A DNA stretch of 19,896 bases from Planctomycetota bacterium (GCA_030740295.1 JASLXP010000614.1:1-19896), one strand, 5' to 3'. Positions 7,885 to 15,505 are shown, numbered from the stretch's first letter. Notes: generated by a model not told the origin, from the sequence alone. Numbers and translations are program-made.

Positions 7885-9405
7885 TTAAGGAAACCGTCGA
7901 CCTGTGAAGTTGTTCTTTTCGATGATGCAGATTCGTTTCGCCTTTGCGTCCAGGGCCCATAACTTTTTGCCGTCCCATGCAAGCCCTGCACAGCCATCAA
8001 AGGGAGTCTCAGCCCAGTCGAGGAGCTTGCCTTTGGTGTGGGTCTGGACGATTAAGGGCGCGAAATCCTGGATGCAACACACGCCGTCCGGCATTGCTGT
8101 TATCCGGCTTCCGCCGCCCGTGTGACCGTGGTGGCGACGCTTCTCCGGCCGCTTCGGATCGATGCGCATGATGGTGCCAAACCACGCGTCGTAAACCCAA
8201 AGCTCGTTGCCTACCTGGGCGAAGCCCTGCGGCCATTCGAGCTTTGCGAGTGATACTTCTCGCACGATGTCGCCGGTTTCGGGATCGAGCTTCAACAGGC
8301 GTTTCGGCTTGCTCTGCACCACGCCAGGGCCTCCGTCCCACCATCCGACAGATTTGGCTTTCTTGAAGGAGAGCTTCAGCCGCTTCTTCACGCTGCCGTC
8401 CGATGTTGATACGGCAAAGACCACCCCTGTCTTTCGATCCAGAGCCCAGAGATGGCCATCACCAAATACGAGATGAGCCGGCTCATCGCAGGGAGCGGGG
8501 ATCGAGCGGACGATCTTCCAGTCAGGAGCCAGAGGGGGAAGCTTGCGGAGTGGTTCCAGGAAACCATGCCTGACCAGAGCGCGAAAGGCCGCGAAGCTAT
8601 GGCCTCCCCAACCGCCGTCGGACTTTTGGGCGCGCAGGATCATTGGCACCTGTCGCTCCACCACACGCCTTGCTTCTGGCAGATCGATACGCCCTGCCGC
8701 GGAAACGAAGCTCCACGGATCTTTGTAGCTCATGCAGCCCGCTTCGTTAAGACCGTCAGCGATCCAGCCGAGGGTCCGCTTCACGATGGGCCGGGTGTCG
8801 TAGACCTCCCGACCCTCCCACAACGAGTCGACGTAGAGCTGCGTGCCCCACGGGCAGAGCCTCCACGGCCCGGTCCAGACCTTCTCACGATCGACCATGG
8901 TCTTCACGGCTTCCTTGACTTCGGGCAGATCCGTAATCCCCATCATGACAAGTGCGCGGGTGCCGCGGACACTGATGTGCTTGAAGTTATCGGCATGCTC
9001 ACGAGTCCGTTCCTTCAGGAGCAGGTTGGCCACGCGCTTCACTTCCGGGCTACCGGTATCCGCGCCAAGTTCGACCAACTCCATTAGCCGTTCAGCGGTA
9101 CCTTTGATCCCGTTGGCAAGCCCGCCGTCCTTTTTCTGCCCGTCAAGAATCTCGGTGATACGTTTCTTCAGGATGGCTTCATCGCCAGGCATCGGCTTTC
9201 TGAACACATGTCGCCGCACGAGCGCGCCATGCACGGTCCCGGATTGCTCGACCCATTTCATCGGGTCAAATCGAAAGCCGTATTTCAGCTTTGCTGCCGA
9301 GGCTGATTCGGCGTCCTCTGTGGCTTCTCCTCGACAGTGGTCGACGTTCGCTACAGCCGCAAGCAGTAAGGTCAGCCCAAAGCGCATGATAGGATCGATA
9401 CACAT
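7885..9405 (-). CDS. exported alpha/alpha-toroid plus beta-propeller fusion protein
   Basis: Starting at ATG 9405, which has AAAGGAG eight bases upstream, the 506-residue protein opens with a signal-peptide-like segment (RFGLTLLLAAVANVDHCRG, residues 8-26). Residues about 75-285 resemble the prenyltransferase/terpenoid-cyclase toroid, with two QW-like motifs: GQKKDGGLANGIKGTAERL at 89-107 and AQKSDGGWGGHSF at 259-271. Residues about 300-506 are a beta-propeller with repeating blades (DGHLWALDRKTGVVFAVS, KRLLKLDPETGDIVREVS, NELWVYDAWFGTIMRID, KKLWALDAKAKRICII), as in PQQ/NHL-type repeats. No DxDD or DxDxxTAE cyclase acid motif is visible, so enzymatic cyclisation is unlikely; toroids of this type also serve as binding domains in exported planctomycete-like proteins. 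It follows the BtrH-like gene by 50 bases. Confidence 0.8.
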   Translation of the reverse strand: MCIDPIMRFGLTLLLAAVANVDHCRGEATEDAESASAAKLKYGFRFDPMKWVEQSGTVHGALVRRHVFRKPMPGDEAILKKRITEILDGQKKDGGLANGIKGTAERLMELVELGADTGSPEVKRVANLLLKERTREHADNFKHISVRGTRALVMMGITDLPEVKEAVKTMVDREKVWTGPWRLCPWGTQLYVDSLWEGREVYDTRPIVKRTLGWIADGLNEAGCMSYKDPWSFVSAAGRIDLPEARRVVERQVPMILRAQKSDGGWGGHSFAAFRALVRHGFLEPLRKLPPLAPDWKIVRSIPAPCDEPAHLVFGDGHLWALDRKTGVVFAVSTSDGSVKKRLKLSFKKAKSVGWWDGGPGVVQSKPKRLLKLDPETGDIVREVSLAKLEWPQGFAQVGNELWVYDAWFGTIMRIDPKRPEKRRHHGHTGGGSRITAMPDGVCCIQDFAPLIVQTHTKGKLLDWAETPFDGCAGLAWDGKKLWALDAKAKRICIIEKNNFTGRRFP

Positions 9406-9455
9406 AGTTTCGTCTCCTTTACTCCTGAGATTCGTTGCGACGCGCGCAACGGCAC

Positions 9456-10499
9456 TCACCTCTTGGCGGCCCTGAGTGCCTTCTTCACCTCGCCGATTGC
9501 GGCCCGCTCATGGGCTGCGGCCTGGCGAATCGCTCCCGCTGCCGCGAGGCGGTGAGCCTTCGTCTTCTTGACACCGAGCGCGCCCCAGCCGATCTGGTAA
9601 TGGGCGACCACCCACGAATGGTAGGCGGCGAAGTACCAGGATGAGGCCGCTTTGATACGCTCGCTCACTTGCTTCAGAAATATGTCCGCTTTTGCCGTCC
9701 GGCCCAGGTAGACCGCGCTGCACCTGCGGGTGGCCCATTGCGGATTGATCGGATGGCACATGCCGAAATCGGGCAACTCGCGCAGATTGGCGCAGTCTTC
9801 GGCGTAGGCTTCGATGCCCGCCAGCCCCCAGATTGCATTGGGGTTATCTTTCTCCCAGTCGCCCGGCGCTTTGGTGCTGTACTTGACGAGATCGCTCATC
9901 ACTTTCAGGGCCGTCTTTTTCCTGGAAGCGGGCCGGACTCGCTTTGTGTGCCGGCCGATGAGATCGTTCAGGTTCCAACTGACGATGCGCTTGGCCCAGT
10001 CCTCCCACTCCTCCCAACTCATCCACCGGCAGATATCTCCCGGCTCGTTGCTCAGGCCAAAGACCTTACGTTGCCCGGGCCTGTCCGCGTCGCGGTACCC
10101 GACGTAGAGGATGCCCTCCCAGTCCGGCGCCTTCAGCGGGCGTCCGGTGTCGATGCTCTCCTTGAGTATCTGCCAGGCTTCCTCCGCATCGTTGAACTTC
10201 GGGTGCTCGTACCCGAAGCCGGTAGCCTTGGCGATCTGATCGCCGGGGTCCACGGCAAAGAAGGCGTACTTCGGCATACAGTCGTCCCGCTCGTAGCCGA
10301 ACAGCCCGGCCGCGCCCGAGACCCCAACAATGGTCGCCATGTCTACGTCTGTCCATCCTGCCGCATGCGCCTGCAGGTAGTGCAGGTAGAAGAGTATGTT
10401 AGGTCCGGCAAACATCCATTCGTCCACCCCGTCGGCGGCGCCCGTCTTGAATTCCTCGACGACGCTCTCAAGCAACACTTCGGGGTACTTCTTTGCCAT
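9456..10499 (-). CDS. BtrH/C39-peptidase-like protein
   Basis: The 347-residue protein shows an arrangement resembling the BtrH N-terminal/C39-like papain fold. G-V-S-G-A-A-G at residues 59-65 follows a hydrophobic helix. A helix with ILKESIDTGRPL (111-122) precedes the strand GILYVGYRD (129-137), and FGLSNEPGDICRWMSWEEWEDWA follows (147-169). In relatives, this order is helix, GrPl, then a strand carrying the active-site His, with a papain-like catalytic Cys near the N-terminus; neither the Cys nor the His is evident here, so it may be an acyltransferase-like or inactive relative. The C-terminal part is helical, with HSWVVAHYQIG at 294-304. There is no signal peptide, and only a weak AGAAGAG precedes ATG 10499. 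The family call is tentative. Confidence 0.6.
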   Translation of the reverse strand: MAKKYPEVLLESVVEEFKTGAADGVDEWMFAGPNILFYLHYLQAHAAGWTDVDMATIVGVSGAAGLFGYERDDCMPKYAFFAVDPGDQIAKATGFGYEHPKFNDAEEAWQILKESIDTGRPLKAPDWEGILYVGYRDADRPGQRKVFGLSNEPGDICRWMSWEEWEDWAKRIVSWNLNDLIGRHTKRVRPASRKKTALKVMSDLVKYSTKAPGDWEKDNPNAIWGLAGIEAYAEDCANLRELPDFGMCHPINPQWATRRCSAVYLGRTAKADIFLKQVSERIKAASSWYFAAYHSWVVAHYQIGWGALGVKKTKAHRLAAAGAIRQAAAHERAAIGEVKKALRAAKR

Positions 10500-10742
10500 G
10501 GCTACTCTTCTTTCGTGACGTGAGAAACGCGTCTCTCCATATGACGGACGGCGACCATTCTCCAGTCACGCAACTGGCCGTCAAGGTTGCGGTCTGCATT
10601 CTTCGGTCTTCGGCCTTTCTCAACGCGCTACTCGATATCGTCAGTCCACCGGGAGGAGCCGGCCTGAAGATGAAATAGAGTTCTCTGTGTCCATCGACGC
10701 GTCCCCGAAATCCAGATACCTGAGACCCGCAACCTGCTTTGC

Positions 10743-11501
10743 CTACCTCCTGAGTGCCCTCTGAATCCTCCCGATTAGACCGGGATCGTTCATCGCGGCA
10801 TTGCCAATCGCGACCGCGTCTGCCCCCGCGTCGATGAATCTCCGGGCGTCTTCAACCGTCTGGATCCCTCCTCCGCTGATCAGAAAATCGCACTGCTTCT
10901 TCAGCTCCGGGAGCAGTGCGAACTCGGCAGAGCCAGGTCTGACATCGTGCAGAACGACATTCAGCATTTGAATGCCCGCGTCCCCGATGACCCCGGCCGC
11001 CCCGACGGTCTCCTCTGGGTCGTACGCGCCCATCTTGAAGATCACGGGAATGCTCACACACTCGGCCATGGCCCCCACCCATCGCGTCAGCTCGGACCAG
11101 TTCTGCCTTTTGCAGAGCGTCGAGCTCAGCCCTCTGGATGTGAACATCTCCATCGATGAATACGCGCAGTATGAGACATAATCCGCCCCCGCCTGCTCCG
11201 AGCAACGCATGAAATCCAGCGTGTCCGCCATCTCGACACTCACCACGCTTACGCCGACCTTCGCTCCGCTCGCCCGGGCCGCCGTGACATGCTTCCGCAG
11301 ATATACCTCGTAGTTATCGCGGCCTGACTTGAAGGTGAAATCTCTCGGATAGTCGACGTGATTCCCAGGGTCCACCACATAAGTCCCCATCAGCGCAAGC
11401 GCTCCCCCGGCGCAGTACTTCGCACAGTAAGGCCCATCTCCATATCCGCCGAGCTCGGCCAGGGCCACTCCGTTTCGCAGATCATCGAAATACTCACTCA
11501 T
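10743..11501 (-). CDS. FMN-dependent TIM-barrel protein (DHOD/dihydrouridine synthase-like)
   Basis: The 252-residue protein has the C-terminal phosphate-binding pattern of FMN barrels: LISGGGIQTVEDARRFIDAGADAV (residues 207-230) followed by AIGNAAM (231-237). A Lys in VIFKMGAYD (153-161) occupies the place of the FMN-contacting Lys of dihydroorotate dehydrogenase and Dus enzymes. At the N-terminus, GGYGDGPYCAKYCAGGALALMGTYV (18-42) resembles the small archaeal/bacterial Dus-like subgroup rather than classical PyrD; Cys26 and Cys30 form a C-x3-C. At 252 residues it is shorter than typical PyrD or Dus, and the tRNA-binding helical domain of Dus is missing. GGAGA lies about eight bases before ATG 11501. 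Its gene is separated by 243 bases from the BtrH-like gene. Substrate unknown. Confidence 0.75.
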   Translation of the reverse strand: MSEYFDDLRNGVALAELGGYGDGPYCAKYCAGGALALMGTYVVDPGNHVDYPRDFTFKSGRDNYEVYLRKHVTAARASGAKVGVSVVSVEMADTLDFMRCSEQAGADYVSYCAYSSMEMFTSRGLSSTLCKRQNWSELTRWVGAMAECVSIPVIFKMGAYDPEETVGAAGVIGDAGIQMLNVVLHDVRPGSAEFALLPELKKQCDFLISGGGIQTVEDARRFIDAGADAVAIGNAAMNDPGLIGRIQRALRR

Positions 11502-11555
11502 GTTTCTTCTCCGCAGCCATCGGCCGCAACCAAATCAAGGTGCTCAGACTTTTAG

Positions 11556-11626
11556 TCCTACTTTTTGTCTCACTTTCTTCTCTGTTAGTCCTTCTCTTTC
11601 AGAATGAAGTAAGACAGAAAGTAGAA
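11556..11626. repeat. imperfect long inverted repeat in an AT-rich island
   Basis: Arms 11556-11580 and 11602-11626 are complementary over 25 positions with three mismatches and two pairs that are G-U in the plus-strand RNA, around a 21-base loop. The first arm is almost wholly pyrimidine. The phrase TTAGTCCT also recurs directly at 11552 and 11585. It sits in the 274-base gap between the HEAT gene and the FMN-barrel gene, both on the minus strand, and is clearly lower in GC than its surroundings. It may be a hairpin or attenuator, or a degenerate small mobile element. No T-tract follows on the minus strand. Confidence 0.5.
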
Positions 11627-11775
11627 GAACACGCGCTACGCGCAGAAGTTTCAAAGCCGGAAAGTGTCAGCCTATACGCCAGTTACTTGGGAGGCAAGGG
11701 CTCTTGCGAGTCATGTGTCACGTGTGTCACAAACAACGAGTTTGAAGGTTTTGCGAACAGCATCCCGCCCCGGTC

Positions 11776-13161
11776 TCACGGCCTTCGGCCCTCCGCCGCG
11801 TGGCGGACGGCGATATGCTGATCCTGCGTGGCCGCCGCGCGCTGTTCGTCGGTGAGCAGGCCCCACTGCCGCAGCAAACCAACCGCGGCTTTGCGTTCGC
11901 CCCAGTGATCGGACTCCAGCATTTCGAGCGCAGCGGGCCCGGCGGCTTGCTTCATGCGACGTATCTCGCGAAACGCCAGGGAGGCCACCTTCTGCGGCCG
12001 GCCCTCCCGCAGGCAGTGGCGGAGCACAGGCAGAGACGCGGCGCCTTTCCGTCGGACCAGATCCCTCACGGCCGACCTCCGTTGCTCTGGAGCGCCACAG
12101 AGTAGGATATCATCTGTCGTGGCTCGCGAAGCGGCCAGTCGCCCCTTGGCGAGAGCCCACGCTATTCCGGGTTGCTGTGCGTCGCCGCGCGACAGCCGGT
12201 CACCCCACTCAAGAAGCTGCTCTGTGAATTTCCACGCCAGAGCCCTACCCATCATACGAGTCCACTTCCCCTCTCGATGACCACGAAGCAGTTCGTCGGC
12301 GAGGACACCGAACACATCCGGCCCGCCTTCGCTCACAAGTACCAACGCGGCAGTGGCCCGCTCATCCGCCGAGCCAGAGCTCATGAGTTCTCTGAGAACG
12401 CCCTTGCCATCCTCCCCGTGCCGCAGGACGAGTGTTCCTGCGAGACGCCGACTGGACGCGGGCACACTCCGGTCGAACCCTCGCAGACACACCTGAATCG
12501 GCAACCGCAGCCCCTCGCGGACTGCGATCCACCACGCGCTCCCGCTGTGGCGACGGAATGTATCGTCCGCGAGCGCTTCCAGCACGAGTCCCGTCGACAT
12601 CGTCGGTTCATGACTGCAAAGGGCCTCCAGCGCGGCATTGCGCGCCGAGTGAGGCAGAGCGGAGTTGCGGAACGCTGCCAGGAAGCTGTCGCGGGTTCCT
12701 TCGATCGCCGAGCCTTCGCGCACGCCGTAGATGAGGAGGTCCGCATGTGCCGGGGGATCGTCCCGCAGTGTGCGGAGCAAGCCTTCACGAGCTCCGGGGA
12801 TACCAAAGAATTCCCCGTTGCAGAGGATGTCCAGATGCTGTGAAGCCCAATCGCTCCGGCCGCACAGGAGCTCGAGCAGCGGCCCGAGCGCTCGCGCATC
12901 GCCGATCCGGCACAGGGCCTCTGCCGCAGCCTTCCGGATCTCCACGCGAGTATCCCCCAGGGCCTCGCAAAGTGACGCCACACCTGCCGGGCCAAGAGCC
13001 GTCAATCTGCTGATGACGTCATCCCGCCGCTCCTTCCGGGTGACGGCGAGGTCAAGGAGTTCACGAATCTCCTCTTGGAAGCCTTCTGGTGGGGACATTG
13101 CTTCAGTTCCCTGTTCGTTCACTGTACCTTCCTCCAGTTCTTCTTCACGGGCAGGCCGCAT
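11776..13161 (-). CDS. HEAT-repeat protein
   Basis: The 461-residue protein is built of helical pairs with classic HEAT/PBS-lyase phrases: DDVISRLTALGPAGVASL and RVEIRKAAAEALCRIGDARAL near residues 46-90, PEQRRSAVRDLVRRKG and GERKAAVGLLRQWG toward the C-terminus. Such solenoids bind proteins; nothing catalytic is seen. The N-terminus is acidic and low in complexity (MRPAREEELEEG). ATG 13161 has GGAG about eight bases upstream; a second candidate, ATG 13098 (MSPPEGFQEE), has AGGGA at a similar distance, so the first 21 residues may not be translated. It is the first gene of the minus-strand series, and the tRNA-like element ends 36 bases upstream. Confidence 0.8.
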   Translation of the reverse strand: MRPAREEELEEGTVNEQGTEAMSPPEGFQEEIRELLDLAVTRKERRDDVISRLTALGPAGVASLCEALGDTRVEIRKAAAEALCRIGDARALGPLLELLCGRSDWASQHLDILCNGEFFGIPGAREGLLRTLRDDPPAHADLLIYGVREGSAIEGTRDSFLAAFRNSALPHSARNAALEALCSHEPTMSTGLVLEALADDTFRRHSGSAWWIAVREGLRLPIQVCLRGFDRSVPASSRRLAGTLVLRHGEDGKGVLRELMSSGSADERATAALVLVSEGGPDVFGVLADELLRGHREGKWTRMMGRALAWKFTEQLLEWGDRLSRGDAQQPGIAWALAKGRLAASRATTDDILLCGAPEQRRSAVRDLVRRKGAASLPVLRHCLREGRPQKVASLAFREIRRMKQAAGPAALEMLESDHWGERKAAVGLLRQWGLLTDEQRAAATQDQHIAVRHAAEGRRP

Positions 13162-13197
13162 CTATCGCTCCAACGGCACCACGTCGACGGGAGGGCC

Positions 13198-13267
13198 CGG
13201 TCGGGACGGGACTCGAACCCGTACCTGCCGCGGAAACGGCTGCTCTTTCCGTTTAAGCTACCCGACA
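13198..13267 (-). ncRNA. tRNA-like element (probable tRNA pseudogene)
   Basis: Read on the minus strand, 70 nt fit a tRNA. TGTCGGG is the acceptor 5' strand, then TA, then a D-arm GCTT/GAGC with a loop containing the conserved A-GG-A pattern. The T-arm is ACGGG-TTCGAGT-CCCGT, canonical, followed by acceptor 3' strand CCCGACC. The anticodon arm is too short: GCCG-TTTCCG-CGGC gives four pairs and a six-base loop instead of five pairs and seven bases, and pair 1-72 is a T/C mismatch. No CCA is encoded. The flanks extend the acceptor: CGGGCCC on one side and GGGCCCG on the other (13193-13274), giving 13 pairs with one bulge. No amino-acid identity can be assigned. A decayed tRNA or a tRNA-shaped RNA are both possible. 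Confidence 0.55.
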
Positions 13268-13452
13268 CGGGCCCACCGAATGATTCTCTCAGGCGAACGC
13301 GAAATGTCACGGTGTCGCTGGAACGCGCGGGGCCAGGGCGGCTTCAGTCTGTGCCGTGATCAGATGGACGGATTTCAGATTCGAGCCGTGAGCCAGGCGG
13401 AGGCAGCGGTCGCAGCGGCCAGGCACAAGAAGTTCGGGCCCTTCCGCTCAGA

Positions 13453-13581
13453 TTACTTCGGTTTGCGCACGTCGGGCAGCATCCAGGCTGAGCCGTCCTG
13501 TTGCTTCCTATGGATATGGCAGGGCAACGCGTTGCCAGAAACATCGGCGACACCTATTTTCAGTTCACCATCCTGTTCCAT
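13453..13581 (-). pseudogene. 42-codon fragment resembling an extracellular beta-domain start
   Basis: From ATG 13581 to the TAA at 13453 the minus strand reads MEQDGELKIGVADVSGNALP then CHIHRKQQDGSAWMLPDVRK. The pattern G-x-L-x-(I/V)-x-V-x-D-x2-G-x2-LPC-x-IH-x4-D-G resembles the beta-sandwich that opens many exported proteins in Planctomycetes-like genomes. Here it stops after 42 residues and no homologous text continues past the stop in any frame. Only a weak AGAG precedes the ATG. It is probably a relic of a larger gene, but a chance frame cannot be excluded. Confidence 0.35.
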
Positions 13582-13712
13582 CGTTTCTCTGAAGGCAGGA
13601 GAACGCGCACCTGCTTCCTCCGGGTGTAACGAAGCATATGAAGACGGTCATGGCGGGACGCTGAAGTTCTCGCCTGGCCCATCCGCCATTTACTCCAACA
13701 CAGGTGACGACC

Positions 13713-14624
13713 ATGTCCGATGAATCTGAACGACCGACCGCCTCTGCCGAATCTGATTCCGATCCGCTTCGGATTCTCTCTATTGGCGCGCACCCGGCGG
13801 ACATCTTCGACCAGTCCGGCGGAACCATGGCGCATCACATCGAGCGTGGCGATTGGGTCGGATGCTGCGTTCTGACCCATGGCGCGAGAGTGCATGATAA
13901 AGTACTCAGCAACGACATGTTCCATGCCGAGAAAATGCCGGACTCGGATGAAATGAATGCAATCATGGAGGAGCGGGCGGACGTGAAGGCCGAGGAGGTC
14001 CGGCAGGCCTGCGACATTCTGGGGGTGAAGGATGTTCATTTCTTCGGGGCTGACGACGCAGTGCTGCTGGTAGATGAGCCGACCGTTCGCCGGCTGGCGA
14101 GGTTTCTGCGCGAAACAAAGCCGGACATCATCCTCACTCATTTTCCGAACGAGAGCGGTGGCATCTGGAATCCACATGCTGTCACGGGACAATTGGTCCT
14201 CCTGGCCACTAAATTCGCCGCGGTCGTGGACCCCGATGATGACCGCAAACCGCACAGAATCTCGTTCCTCTTCTACTGGGGACAAGGCGCAGGAGGCATC
14301 GCCAGCTCGGTCTGGGACGCCCATCGGTCGTTCTACAACGACGTCATCATCGACATCACTGATGTCGTAGAGAAGAAGCTTGCATGTATCGACATGCTGG
14401 TGAGCCAGGGCTACGCCGGCGCCTACGCACGCAAACGCATCGAGACCTCAGATGGCGCTTTCGGACAGGCCGGCGGTGTTCCCTATGGTGAGGCATTTAT
14501 CAGCCAGTCCGCCCAGACCCATTACTATCTCCCCGTGAGCGATTACACCCGCAAAAGGGGAAAGATGTCCGACCATGAGACCATGGAAGCGTACAGCCAC
14601 CGGATTACATCTGGCCGGGGATAG
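13713..14624 (+). CDS. PIG-L/LmbE-like deacetylase-family protein
   Basis: Starting at ATG 13713 (AGGTG six bases upstream; an in-frame GTG at 13704 overlaps that site), the protein has 303 residues. ILSIGAHPADIFDQSGGTMAHHI (residues 21-43) aligns with the PIG-L AHPDDE-x4-GGT motif. His27 and Asp30 keep the metal-ligand positions, but the intervening catalytic-base Asp is Ala29. The third ligand is likely His155 in WNPHAVTG, and LTHGARV (54-60) and DIILTHFP (138-145) are the usual core strands. Classical members hydrolyse N-acetyl groups from sugar conjugates. There is no signal peptide. The last residues (about SGRG) come from sequence that belongs to the downstream beta-helix frame, so the native C-terminus may be altered. 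Confidence 0.85.
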   Translation: MSDESERPTASAESDSDPLRILSIGAHPADIFDQSGGTMAHHIERGDWVGCCVLTHGARVHDKVLSNDMFHAEKMPDSDEMNAIMEERADVKAEEVRQACDILGVKDVHFFGADDAVLLVDEPTVRRLARFLRETKPDIILTHFPNESGGIWNPHAVTGQLVLLATKFAAVVDPDDDRKPHRISFLFYWGQGAGGIASSVWDAHRSFYNDVIIDITDVVEKKLACIDMLVSQGYAGAYARKRIETSDGAFGQAGGVPYGEAFISQSAQTHYYLPVSDYTRKRGKMSDHETMEAYSHRITSGRG

Positions 14625-14713
14625 GAGTCAAAGATGGTGCGCACGCCGTCATCCGCAACAACAAGAGCTATAAGAACGCGGTAACTGGCATTTCCGCGGA
14701 CAACGGCGCTTAC

Positions 14714-15505
14714 GTGTTGATCGAAGGCAACGAAGTCTACGGAAACCAGTACCCCGGAATTGGTGTCGGCGGCCACAGAGCGGCCCAGGCCGTTATCCGC
14801 AAGAACATCATCCGCGACAATGGCGGACCGGGAATCGGCGTCAATCTGGGATCAACAGTCGTTATCGAAGAGAACTCCATCCGGAAGAACGGCGAGGGAA
14901 TGCCGGGCATCGCCATCACCCACGGTTCCACTGCAATGGTGATTCGGAATGAAATAAAGCCTGGTACCGTTGCCGGCATTGCAGTGATCGAGTCAAAGGC
15001 CACCTTGTCAGGTAACACTATCCAGAGCCCGCAGAGGGCTGGCATCCGCGTGGACGAATCCGTGGCGACCATCGACGGCAACGAGATCACGGATGCCGGT
15101 ACGGTTGGCATCTTCCTCTTTGACTCCCGCGTGAACGTGACCCGAAACAAGATTCTCTCGAGCACTCACCACGGCATTCTGGCATTCGGAAAGCAGTGCC
15201 GCGCGAATGTCCAGTCGAACGTCCTGAGCGGCAACGGCAAAAAAGGCGGAGCCCACATTTTCCTGGACAAGAGGATGGGCTCCCGTCTCGCCGCGAACAA
15301 ATTCAGCAAGCCGGGACCGCTCGGCGACGTCTTCTACGGCGAGCTCACCAAGGAAATGGTGACCAGGGTCAACGAGATGCACAAGCGCATGGAGCAGAGA
15401 CGCCCGGACAGAGCCATCTTGGGCCCCGGCCCTACAGAGAATTTCTTCAAGACAGGTAAAGAAGATCACGCCCATGACGATAAAGGTCACGGCAAGGATC
15501 ATTAA
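14714..15505 (+). CDS. beta-helix protein with lost 5' end
   Basis: The protein is a ladder of right-handed beta-helix coils of about 22-24 residues with recurrent G-I-x-V and I-x-x-N-x-I patterns: PGIGVGGHRAAQAVIRKNII, PGIGVNLGSTVVIEENSI, AGIRVDESVATIDGNEI, GIFLFDSRVNVTRNKI. The first usable start is GTG 14714, yet the same frame continues upstream to about 14615 with another full coil (PGIGVKDGAHAVIRNNK...), preceded only by PIG-L-derived sequence. There is no signal peptide and no ribosome-binding site at GTG 14714, so the gene is 5'-truncated. The C-terminus after the helix is charged and ends in a His/Asp-rich tail (DHAHDDKGHGKDH). Beta-helix proteins of this type are normally exported polysaccharide-binding or metal-site proteins; function unassigned. 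Confidence 0.7.
   Translation: MLIEGNEVYGNQYPGIGVGGHRAAQAVIRKNIIRDNGGPGIGVNLGSTVVIEENSIRKNGEGMPGIAITHGSTAMVIRNEIKPGTVAGIAVIESKATLSGNTIQSPQRAGIRVDESVATIDGNEITDAGTVGIFLFDSRVNVTRNKILSSTHHGILAFGKQCRANVQSNVLSGNGKKGGAHIFLDKRMGSRLAANKFSKPGPLGDVFYGELTKEMVTRVNEMHKRMEQRRPDRAILGPGPTENFFKTGKEDHAHDDKGHGKDH

Noticed and set aside
7833..8000. N-terminal extension of the 310-residue orphan
   Set aside because: It overlaps the end of the preceding gene by more than 100 bases and reads as shadow sequence.
9669..10523. Plus-strand open frame of 284 codons
   Set aside because: It lies antisense to the BtrH-like gene and shows only composition-driven sequence.
13198..13267. A functional tRNA gene
   Set aside because: The anticodon arm is three to four bases short and pair 1-72 is mismatched, so no valid anticodon can be assigned.
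12731..13723. Plus-strand open frame of 330 codons
   Set aside because: It is antisense to the HEAT gene, crosses the tRNA-like element and the gap, and is Ser/Arg/Pro-rich without any motif.
13560..14324. Minus-strand open frame of 254 codons
   Set aside because: It mirrors the PIG-L gene, whose AHPAD and NPHAVTG motifs make the plus strand the coding one.
6330..14624. A bacillithiol or mycothiol-like thiol pathway (PIG-L deacetylase plus DinB transferase)
   Set aside because: The two genes are 7 kb apart on opposite strands, the glycosyltransferase and ligase genes are absent, and the PIG-L motif is atypical.
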